From positions 1-9,607 of the forward strand of contig JAJYBO010000097.1 of NCBI GenBank assembly GCA_021778975.1: a stretch of 9,607 nt of DNA, given 5' to 3'. The number at the start of each line of letters is the position of its first letter. Position 1 is the stretch's first letter. Source of the stretch: Deltaproteobacteria bacterium. GTDB lineage: Bacteria; Desulfobacterota; Desulfobacteria; Desulfobacterales; Desulfatirhabdiaceae. The notes beneath the pieces are model-generated. The model was not told the DNA's origin and did no database searches. It saw only the letters and a program-made list of their open reading frames with translations. A program made the translations under genes and the position numbers. Shown in pieces: positions 1 to 5,850 of this stretch.

Positions 1-203
1 CCCCCGGTGATATCGCCCAAAAAAGTCCAAACGACAGGTCTTCCGTTCCCCCGCCCATACGAGACAAAGTGGATTTCGGCTCTCTACTGGTGCTGCACGC
101 GGAAGCCACGACAGCAACGGTATTGATCACCCGCGCCGACAGATCCATACGTCCACCCGTCAAATTTCGCGCACTGCCATCGGAACAGCCGCATATGGAA
201 TGA
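1..203 (+). CDS. C-terminal fragment of an unidentified protein (5' end outside window)
   Basis: The third forward frame is open from the left edge for 66 codons and ends at TGA 201-203. The other two forward frames contain stops within this stretch. The fragment has a Pro/Ser/Arg/Lys-rich linker, then an alternating hydrophobic stretch (FGSLLVLHAEATTATVLITR, about residues 25-44 of the fragment) that looks like two beta strands, then a basic Pro-containing tail ending HME. The pattern of a 'G-x-L-V' strand followed by 'T-A-T-x-L-I-T-R-A' faintly resembles the C-terminal beta module of some LysM-containing envelope proteins in deltaproteobacteria. This is a memory-based impression, not an assignment. 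The stop lies 91 bases before gmd, so the two could be co-transcribed. No function is claimed. Confidence 0.6.
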   Translation, partial: PGDIAQKSPNDRSSVPPPIRDKVDFGSLLVLHAEATTATVLITRADRSIRPPVKFRALPSEQPHME

Positions 204-294
204 CGCAAGGAGCCGGGATGGGGATAAAAAAACACAAATTGTAACCGTTCAGCGTATCAGAACACACCACATCAAAACACAATATGGAAAGACA
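204..294. other. Short intergenic region upstream of gmd
   Basis: This is 91 bases of A-rich sequence after the upstream stop. It includes an A7 run and a TTGTAA hexamer near 239-244, but no convincing -10 follows at the right distance. I see no terminator hairpin. The only translation signal is a weak purine stretch, GGAAAG at 286-291, just before the gmd ATG. gmd may be read through from the upstream gene or have an unrecognised promoter. Confidence 0.4.
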
Positions 295-1443
295 ATGAAA
301 CGAGCATTGATTACAGGTGTTACAGGTCAAGATGGCGCCTATCTGGCGGAATTCCTCTTGGGAAAAGGCTATGAAGTACATGGCATCAAACGAAGGGCCT
401 CGTCATTCAACACCCGGCGGGTGGATCACCTTTACCGGGACCCGCATGAAAGCAATGTCAACTTCTTCATGCACTATGGAGATCTGACGGACGCCACCAA
501 TCTGATCCGGATTGTCCAGGAAACACGTCCGGATGAAATTTACAACCTGGCCGCCCAGAGCCATGTGCAGGTCTCTTTTGAAACGCCGGAATACACGGCG
601 AATTCCGATGCTCTGGGAACACTGCGTATTCTGGAAGCCATCCGGATTCTTGGGCTGGAATCTCGCACGCGGTTTTATCAGGCATCTACCAGCGAAATGT
701 TCGGCAAAGTTCAGGAAATTCCCCAAAAAGAGACAACGCCGTTTTATCCCCGCAGCCCTTACGGCGCGGCCAAAGTCTATGCGTACTGGATAACCGTCAA
801 CTACCGCGAGGCGTACCGGATGTTCGCCTGTAACGGCATCCTGTTCAATCATGAATCCCCGATTCGCGGCGAAACCTTTGTCACCCGCAAAATTACACGG
901 GCCGTGGCCAGAATATGCCTGGGGCTTCAGGACGGGCTTTATCTGGGCAACCTGAACTCCCGGCGAGACTGGGGGTATGCTGGCGATTATGTCGAAGCCA
1001 TGTGGCTGATGCTGCAACACGGCGCGCCTGAAGATTTCGTGATCGCTACCGGTGAAGCCCATACGGTGCGTGAATTTGTCGAAAAAGCCTTTGGTGTCGC
1101 AGGTATTCACCTGATCTGGAAAGATTCCGGAATTGACGAGGTTGGCATCATCGAGTTCATAGATCCCTCTACAGCGGTCCAGGCCAGAGAACGGATGAAA
1201 GACGTCAAGAAATTGCCTGAACCCGGCCAGGTTGTGGTGCGAATTGATCCCAAATATTTCAGACCCGCGGAAGTTGACTACCTTCTGGGGGATCCGTCAA
1301 AGGCCCACAACGTGCTGGGATGGAAACCCAAAATGGATTTTGAAAGCCTGATCCGGAACATGGTGTTGAAAGATATGAAAGAAGCGCAAAAAGACTATCT
1401 CGTGGAAAAAGAAGGTTTTCAAACCTATAACTATTTTGAATGA
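295..1443 (+). CDS. gmd: GDP-mannose 4,6-dehydratase
   Basis: Converts GDP-D-mannose to GDP-4-keto-6-deoxy-D-mannose using bound NADP, the first step to GDP-L-fucose and related deoxyhexoses for surface polysaccharide. The 382-residue protein begins with the Rossmann dinucleotide motif GVTGQDG (residues 8-14), followed by the RRASSFNT segment (34-41) typical of the NADP-binding loop. The extended-SDR catalytic set is present: Thr132 and Glu134 in the STSE segment, and Tyr156 with Lys160 in YGAAK. The C-terminal hallmark is YFRPAEVDYLLGDPSKA (321-337). Length is close to the roughly 370-residue norm; the variable loop before the RIDPKYFRP strand (about 285-312) is around a dozen residues longer than in the E. 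coli enzyme as I recall it. The ATG at 295 gives the normal N-terminus. fcl, the next enzyme in the pathway, follows at once. Confidence 0.96.
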   Translation: MKRALITGVTGQDGAYLAEFLLGKGYEVHGIKRRASSFNTRRVDHLYRDPHESNVNFFMHYGDLTDATNLIRIVQETRPDEIYNLAAQSHVQVSFETPEYTANSDALGTLRILEAIRILGLESRTRFYQASTSEMFGKVQEIPQKETTPFYPRSPYGAAKVYAYWITVNYREAYRMFACNGILFNHESPIRGETFVTRKITRAVARICLGLQDGLYLGNLNSRRDWGYAGDYVEAMWLMLQHGAPEDFVIATGEAHTVREFVEKAFGVAGIHLIWKDSGIDEVGIIEFIDPSTAVQARERMKDVKKLPEPGQVVVRIDPKYFRPAEVDYLLGDPSKAHNVLGWKPKMDFESLIRNMVLKDMKEAQKDYLVEKEGFQTYNYFE

Positions 1444-1449
1444 TTCGAT

Positions 1450-1453
1450 GGGG
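1450..1453 (+). promoter_or_regulatory. Putative fcl ribosome binding site
   Basis: A GGGG stretch lies nine bases before ATG 1463. It is weak but is the only purine-rich match near the candidate starts, and it favours 1463 over TTG 1436 or ATG 1448. Confidence 0.4.
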
Positions 1454-1462
1454 ATTTTCACG

Positions 1463-2578
1463 ATGAGCATCGCTCCTCTAACGCAAACATCGCGGATTTT
1501 TGTGGCGGGTCACCGCGGGATGGCAGGTTCCGCCATTGTCCGGGCGCTCGAATCCGACGGATATTGTCACATAATCACCCGAACTCATGCGGAATTAGAT
1601 TTGTTGGATCAGCAGGCCGTGCGGCATTTCTTCAAAACGGAACCCATTGATCAGATCGTATTGGCGGCGGCCAAAGTGGGCGGTATTTGGGCCAACAATA
1701 CTTACAGGGCGGATTTTATCTACCAGAACCTCATGATGGAATGTAACGTCATTCACGAGGCATTCAGCGCCGGCATCATGCGCCTGCTGTTTCTGGGGAG
1801 CTCCTGTATTTATCCCAAGCTTGCCCCTCAGCCACTCAAGGAGGAAAGCCTGCTTTCAGGGCCACTCGAACCGACCAACCAGCCTTACGCTGTCGCCAAA
1901 ATTGCGGGAATCGAGTTGTGTCAATCTTACAACCGCCAGTATAACACGCGCTACCGGTGTATCATGCCCACCAATCTCTACGGTCCCAACGACACCTATG
2001 ATCTGGAAAATTCGCATGTACTTCCGGCGCTGATCCGAAAATTTCATCTGGCGAAGCTGGCTTCAATGGGCGACTGGAAAGCAGTTGCAACAGATGATCG
2101 GACCTATGGCGATATTCCGGACACGTTGCGTTCCAGCCTGGGAATACCCTCTGAATATCGTTCCGCCGACAGTCCGGAATTTCGAGCGGGTTCTGAAGCA
2201 AATCACAAACCAGAGGTGATGCTTTGGGGTACCGGAACCCCGCGTCGTGAATTTCTGCATGTGGACGATATGGCGTCAGCGGCAAAATTCGTGATGGAAA
2301 TGGAGGACAGCGCCTACACCTCCGCCTGCAAAAACGGAAATATCAGCCATATCAACGTTGGCAGCGGTGAAGATTTGACCATTAGAAAACTGGCCGAAAC
2401 CGTTCGGGCCGAAGTGGGATATCTCGGTCAGGTGACATGGGATGTAACCAAACCGGACGGAACGCCTCAGAAACTGCTGGATGTTTCTCTTATCAACGCT
2501 CTGGGCTGGAAGGCGCGTATCTCCCTGCCGGAAGGTATCCGTCATACCTACCAGACATATCTTGAACGAGTTCGCTGA
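1463..2578 (+). CDS. fcl: GDP-L-fucose synthase, long form with internal insertion
   Basis: Epimerises and reduces GDP-4-keto-6-deoxymannose to GDP-L-fucose with NADPH, directly after Gmd in the pathway. The motif order is diagnostic: GHRGMAG (16-22) for NADP, AAAKVGG (68-74), GSSCIYP (112-118) with the active-site Ser/Cys, Tyr142 and Lys146 in YAVAK, and the conserved His185 in NSHVLPAL. The C-terminal half has WGTGTPRREFLHVDD (255-269) and KPDGTPQKLLDV. The protein is about 371 residues against about 320 for the E. coli enzyme. The excess is one stretch (about 199-251) between the FHLAK helix and the WGTGTP strand; I recall similar long forms from deltaproteobacteria. I chose ATG 1463 because GGGG at 1450-1453 sits nine bases upstream. 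In-frame TTG 1436 (overlapping the gmd stop) and ATG 1448 lack a ribosome site. Also known as wcaG. Confidence 0.95.
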   Translation: MSIAPLTQTSRIFVAGHRGMAGSAIVRALESDGYCHIITRTHAELDLLDQQAVRHFFKTEPIDQIVLAAAKVGGIWANNTYRADFIYQNLMMECNVIHEAFSAGIMRLLFLGSSCIYPKLAPQPLKEESLLSGPLEPTNQPYAVAKIAGIELCQSYNRQYNTRYRCIMPTNLYGPNDTYDLENSHVLPALIRKFHLAKLASMGDWKAVATDDRTYGDIPDTLRSSLGIPSEYRSADSPEFRAGSEANHKPEVMLWGTGTPRREFLHVDDMASAAKFVMEMEDSAYTSACKNGNISHINVGSGEDLTIRKLAETVRAEVGYLGQVTWDVTKPDGTPQKLLDVSLINALGWKARISLPEGIRHTYQTYLERVR

Positions 2579-2598
2579 ACGGACAATATATCAATATC

Positions 2599-2617
2599 CG
2601 TGCAATCTGTTTGCACG
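2599..2617 (+). other. Perfect 7-bp inverted repeat between fcl and the acidic-protein gene
   Basis: CGTGCAA (2599-2605) and TTGCACG (2611-2617) are exact reverse complements separated by TCTGT. The hairpin starts 21 bases after the fcl stop and is followed by only three T residues, so it is at best a weak terminator. It ends 11 bases before the GAGGAG ribosome site of the next gene, so it could instead be an mRNA-processing or stability element. Confidence 0.45.
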
Positions 2618-2643
2618 TTTGAATACCTGAGGAGAAAAAAGGA

Positions 2644-3120
2644 ATGAAACAAAAATTCAGAATTCTCAAGGAGAACAATACCAATCGCTTGATTATACAA
2701 GAATTTGGCGAGCTGGATAAAGATGTTCTATCGCTCCTGTGTGAAGAGAGTTACGACGATGCGCGGATGGCGACCGCCATCGAGAGTGGCAAAGAAAAAG
2801 TCATTATCGCTCTCAGAACGAAAAATATGTATCCGCCCAGAGGTCATGCAGAGAAAATCGCCGAACAGATAATGATATTTTATGAAAGTCCTCAGACGGA
2901 GCCAATGGAAGTTATCATTGACGAACCGGCAGCGTCATACAAAGAAATCATGTCCGAAGACTTCATGGTGGATGACCTCGAAGACGATGACTCCGAAGTC
3001 ATTGACGATATTCTGGACGATGACTTCGACGGCGAATCCGATGAATCGGATGACATCAAAATAGATTCGTCCATCAAGATCGCCGATGATGATGCGGTAG
3101 ATGTCGAAGACGAGTTGTGA
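2644..3120 (+). CDS. Hypothetical protein with highly acidic C-terminal tail
   Basis: I do not recognise this 158-residue protein. It is a real gene by its strong GAGGAG ribosome site (2629-2634, nine bases before ATG) and its fit between co-directional genes. Residues 1-100 look like a small mixed alpha/beta domain: a basic start (MKQKFRILK), hydrophobic strands (RLIIQEFGEL, KVIIALRTKNMYPP) and a helix (HAEKIAEQIMIFY). From residue 108 to the end, 26 of 51 residues are Asp or Glu, spaced by occasional Ile/Val/Ser, giving a strongly negative and probably disordered tail. There is no signal peptide or membrane segment, so it should be cytoplasmic. Such tails can mimic nucleic acid, bind cations or occupy basic surfaces; which applies here cannot be told. 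It follows fcl by 65 bases and precedes fumC by 74, so it may be co-transcribed with either. Confidence 0.8.
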   Translation: MKQKFRILKENNTNRLIIQEFGELDKDVLSLLCEESYDDARMATAIESGKEKVIIALRTKNMYPPRGHAEKIAEQIMIFYESPQTEPMEVIIDEPAASYKEIMSEDFMVDDLEDDDSEVIDDILDDDFDGESDESDDIKIDSSIKIADDDAVDVEDEL

Positions 3121-3125
3121 TTATG

Positions 3126-3153
3126 CAGGGGGCAACCCGGTGCAGTTGCCCTG
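3126..3153 (+). other. Hairpin between the acidic-protein gene and fumC
   Basis: GGCAAC (3131-3136) pairs with GTTGCC (3145-3150). The stem extends outward by CAG (3126-3128) with CTG (3151-3153) if two G residues bulge, giving about nine pairs and an eight-base loop. No T-run follows directly; the nearest is TTTT about 20 bases on. It could be an imperfect terminator, attenuator or processing site just after the upstream stop. Confidence 0.4.
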
Positions 3154-3194
3154 TGTGATGGTATAAACCCCTTTTCCGAGGATATCTCCGTTCG

Positions 3195-4553
3195 ATGACA
3201 TACAGAACAGAAACGGACAGTCTTGGTGTTGTCCAGATTCCGGAATATGCCTATTACGGTCCCCAGACCCAGAGAGCCGTAGAAAATTTCCGTATTAGCG
3301 GGTTGGGGTTTCCAGCGTCCTTTATCCACACGATGGCGCTGATCAAGCAATGCGGCGCGAAGGTGAATGCAGAATTAGGGCTTATAGATACATATATGGC
3401 CAGCGCCATTCAGAAAGCCGCTCAGGAAGTGATAGACGCCAGACTGGATGCGGAATTTGTGGTGGATGTGTTTCAAACCGGCTCCGGGACATCCACCAAC
3501 ATGAATGTCAATGAAGTCATCGCTTCCCGGGCCAATGAACTGCTGACCGGCCTGAGGGGCGGGAAAAAACCGGTTCATCCCAACGATCATGTAAATTTGG
3601 GGCAATCCAGCAACGACGTATTTCCGTCCGCGATGAACATAACTGTCCTGATGGAGATATCTCACAGGCTGCTGCCAGGGCTGGAACACCTGAAAGAAAC
3701 ATTGTCCCAAAAAGCGATCGAGTTCCAGAACGTCCCCAAATTAGGACGAACCCATCTTCAGGACGCCGTTCCCATGACGCTCGGTCAGGAATTCTCCGGA
3801 TACGCCCGACAGATCGAATTGGGGATTCGCCGTGCAACGTCTGCCACGGAAAGTCTGAGCGAACTGGCGCTGGGCGGCACGGCCGTTGGCACAGGACTGA
3901 ATACCCATCCGGATTTCGCGGGTCGTGTCATTCGCTGCATTTCGGATATTACCGGGCTGACATTTGTCGAAGCCCAAAACCATTTCGAGGCGCAATCCGC
4001 ACGAGATGCAGGCGTTGAAACCAGTGGAGCGCTCAAAACCATTGCCGTCAGCCTGACCCACATCGCCAATGATATAAGGTGGCTGGCCTCAGGGCCTCGA
4101 TGTGGCATTGGAGAGATCGAATTGCCGGAGCTTCAACCCGGTTCCTCGATCATGCCCGGAAAGATCAACCCGGTCATACCAGAGGTTGTGATTCAGGTGG
4201 CCGCGCAGGTCATCGGTAATGACGCGACCATTACCCTCTGCGGACAGGGTGGCTATTTTCAGTTGAACACCATGATGCCGCTCATGGTTCACTCCCTGCT
4301 GCAATCCATATCCCTGCTTTCGAGAGCCATCGCTGCTTTTTCGGACAACTGCATTGCGGGTATTCGCCCCCGCGCGGATGTTTGCCTGCATCATATTCAA
4401 AGCAGCCTGTATATCGCGACCATGCTGACACCGTTTATCGGATACGACAGAGCTGCGGACATCGCCCGGAAAGCATTCAAAAGTGGAAAAACCATTCGGG
4501 AAATCGCCATGTCGGAAACGGATTTGCCGGAAATTCCCTGGGAGCGTATATGA
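3195..4553 (+). CDS. fumC: Class II fumarate hydratase
   Basis: Iron-independent interconversion of fumarate and L-malate in the cytoplasm. The 452-residue protein has the fumarase/aspartase-superfamily blocks: FQTGSGTSTNMNVNEVIA (93-110), HPNDHVNLGQSSND (128-141), GRTHLQDAVPMTLGQE (184-199) and the signature GSSIMPGKINP (316-326). It is called fumarase rather than aspartase because the catalytic-base block reads RTH with His187 (aspartase has RTQ) and because of the HPND segment of the fumarase second site. After the signature it continues PVIPEVVIQVAAQVIGND, which is like actinobacterial FumC and also aspartases, and unlike E. coli FumC. The C-terminus (ETDLPEIPWERI) is shorter than the usual fumarase tail. 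The start has GAGGA at 3178-3182, 12 bases before ATG. The stop overlaps the plsY ATG. Confidence 0.92.
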   Translation: MTYRTETDSLGVVQIPEYAYYGPQTQRAVENFRISGLGFPASFIHTMALIKQCGAKVNAELGLIDTYMASAIQKAAQEVIDARLDAEFVVDVFQTGSGTSTNMNVNEVIASRANELLTGLRGGKKPVHPNDHVNLGQSSNDVFPSAMNITVLMEISHRLLPGLEHLKETLSQKAIEFQNVPKLGRTHLQDAVPMTLGQEFSGYARQIELGIRRATSATESLSELALGGTAVGTGLNTHPDFAGRVIRCISDITGLTFVEAQNHFEAQSARDAGVETSGALKTIAVSLTHIANDIRWLASGPRCGIGEIELPELQPGSSIMPGKINPVIPEVVIQVAAQVIGNDATITLCGQGGYFQLNTMMPLMVHSLLQSISLLSRAIAAFSDNCIAGIRPRADVCLHHIQSSLYIATMLTPFIGYDRAADIARKAFKSGKTIREIAMSETDLPEIPWERI

Positions 4554-5158
4554 CGTTTTTTCACATAATGGCGCTTGTACTCGTTGCATATCTGCTGGGA
4601 TCCATTCCGTGCGGGCTGATCCTGACGCGGCTTTTCACGCAAAATGATCTTCTAAAAACCGGCAGCGGCAATATTGGCGCCAACAATGTCCGCAGAATCG
4701 CCGGCAATACGCTGGGGCTGATAACGCTACTGGCGGACATGGCCAAAGGCGGCGTTCCGGTGTATCTGGCGTTGGCCGTCATTCCGGCGGGCATGTGGCG
4801 CGACAGCGCCATGTATATCACGGCAATCGCTGCGTTTATCGGGCATCTCCACCCTCTGTACATGCGAGGGCAAAATGGCGGCAAGGGCGTGGCGACAGCA
4901 GCCGGATGTTTTGTCGTCATATCTCCGGCTGCAACAGGAACGGCATTTCTTGTGTATGTCCTCATGGTATGCCTCACCAGTCGCTCATCGGTAGCCTCCA
5001 TGACCGCTGCGACATTTTTACCGTTTGCGGTTCATGTGGCGGGTCTGCCGTTTCCGGCGCTCCTGTGCGCCGGATTTATGGCGATCATGATCATCATCCG
5101 GCACAAAAGCAATATTCAAAGGCTGCTTCGCGGCGAAGAACCGCCCCTGCAATTTTGA
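4550..5158 (+). CDS. plsY: Glycerol-3-phosphate acyltransferase PlsY
   Basis: Integral inner-membrane enzyme that transfers an acyl group from acyl-phosphate to glycerol 3-phosphate, the first step of phospholipid synthesis. The 202-residue protein shows the family motifs in order: GSIPCG (17-22), GSGNIGANN (38-46, where most homologues read GATN), DMAKGGVP (63-70), GHLHPLY plus NGGKGVAT (98-116), and the cytoplasmic tail RHKSNIQRLLRGEE (184-197). Hydrophobic stretches at about 4-28, 52-80, 87-103, 115-142 and 150-183 fit the multi-pass topology. The open frame extends upstream into fumC, but ATG 4550 gives the standard N-terminus and has GGGAG at 4540-4544. It overlaps the fumC TGA as ATGA, implying translational coupling. 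The gene ends at the edge of a dispersed repeat and faces the DUF4390 gene. Confidence 0.95.
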   Translation: MTFFHIMALVLVAYLLGSIPCGLILTRLFTQNDLLKTGSGNIGANNVRRIAGNTLGLITLLADMAKGGVPVYLALAVIPAGMWRDSAMYITAIAAFIGHLHPLYMRGQNGGKGVATAAGCFVVISPAATGTAFLVYVLMVCLTSRSSVASMTAATFLPFAVHVAGLPFPALLCAGFMAIMIIIRHKSNIQRLLRGEEPPLQF

Positions 5159-5256
5159 CGGCTTCGTAAAAAGCCCGCATGTTGCGTTGCGCTGCATCCT
5201 TCGTCGTTGCAGCGATAAGTACGCCTCACGCCTCAGGATATGCGCGCCTTGCCTCA
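5157..5256. repeat. Partial copy of a dispersed palindromic repeat in a convergent intergenic region
   Basis: The segment starts GACGGCTTCGTAAAAAGCC right at the plsY stop, contains CGCTGCA (5190-5196) and its reverse complement TGCAGCG (5208-5214) around the core CATCCTTCGTC, and continues with the tandem-like CGCCTCACGCCTCAGG and GCGCGCCTTG. I remember very similar roughly 120-base elements, flanked by GACGGxTTCGTAAAAAG and its inverse, scattered through Desulfobacterales genomes. This is memory, not a search. Here the right arm (expected to read ...TTTTTACGAAGCCGTC) is absent, and the sequence breaks off at the DUF4390 stop codon. GGCTT (5160-5164) and AAGCC (5171-5175) form a small hairpin that might help terminate plsY. 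Confidence 0.6.
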
Positions 5257-5850
5257 GTAGATAAAATCAATGGTGTACCAGTCCGTCTCAAAATCCCAGA
5301 GAGAAACGAAAAACAATACATAATGCAGATAAAAAGGAAGGATGACCTTGCTGAGCTGAGCTTTGGCCCTGAGCTGATACTGATTTCCTTTTTTGAGACT
5401 GCTCAACGGAACCAGTTTTAACCCATCCAAATCGGACATCAGTTTTTTCGCTGCGTCCAGGGATTGGACCGTTCGGGGAACATTGTTTTCCCAGGAACGC
5501 TCCACAACAAATTCCTTCTTCAAGTTATTGAACTTGATGGAATTCGTGACCTCGACATCCGCCACGACCTTATCGAACCAAAATGCACGTTTCTGAAACA
5601 ACTTAATAAAAAACGAAAATGATGTGGGAACGCCATTCATGATAGCATCAACAGTCTGTTCCCGAAAAGCGCCATCCACATTTAAATACACCAGAAGGTC
5701 GGTATTGGTGTTGGTGATGATGATATTGGAAAGGGTTGCATTTTGGGCCGCCAAAGGTGTCTGAAGCACAAACACCAGCGTCAGTAAAATGGCAATGGCG
5801 GACAGTGTCAACCGACGCATTCGCAAGCGGTTTTTAGCAGCAATGGGCAT
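5254..5850 (-). CDS. DUF4390 family secreted protein
   Basis: Matches the DUF4390 family by layout: a signal peptide; a beta-rich start ending in 'DLLVYLNVDGAF' (51-62); the block AIMNGVPTSFSFFIKLF (69-85), where the family has 'aL-x-G-V-P-x-x-F'; an aromatic 'R-A-F-W-F-D-K-V-V' segment (88-96); a SLDAAKKLM helix (130-138); and a Trp-containing C-terminus. From ATG 5850 it has 198 residues. The basic start (KNRLRMRR) and hydrophobic run (LTLSAIAILLTLVFVLQTPLAA) make a clear signal sequence, probably cleaved near Ala35. ATG 5820 (188 residues) is an equally good start; neither has a clear ribosome site. The gene is downstream of lpxC, overlapping it by 17 bases from 5850 or leaving a 13-base gap from 5820, so the two are an operon. 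The function of the family is unknown to me; an envelope location is inferred. Confidence 0.82.
   Translation of the reverse strand: MPIAAKNRLRMRRLTLSAIAILLTLVFVLQTPLAAQNATLSNIIITNTNTDLLVYLNVDGAFREQTVDAIMNGVPTSFSFFIKLFQKRAFWFDKVVADVEVTNSIKFNNLKKEFVVERSWENNVPRTVQSLDAAKKLMSDLDGLKLVPLSSLKKGNQYQLRAKAQLSKVILPFYLHYVLFFVSLWDFETDWYTIDFIY

Noticed and set aside
403..1110. Long minus-strand open frame inside gmd
   Set aside because: It is entirely antisense to a clearly conserved gmd and shows no domain, signal or ribosome site of its own.
1436..1462. Longer fcl start at TTG 1436 or ATG 1448
   Set aside because: No ribosome site precedes either, and the extra residues fall outside the family's N-terminus; ATG 1463 is better placed.
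2892..3350. Minus-strand frame with a serine-rich stretch
   Set aside because: The Ser-rich run is the reverse complement of the Asp/Glu codons of the acidic tail, so it is a composition artefact.
5179..5421. 80-codon plus-strand frame spanning the repeat
   Set aside because: It runs across the repeat and then antisense to the DUF4390 gene, with no family resemblance.
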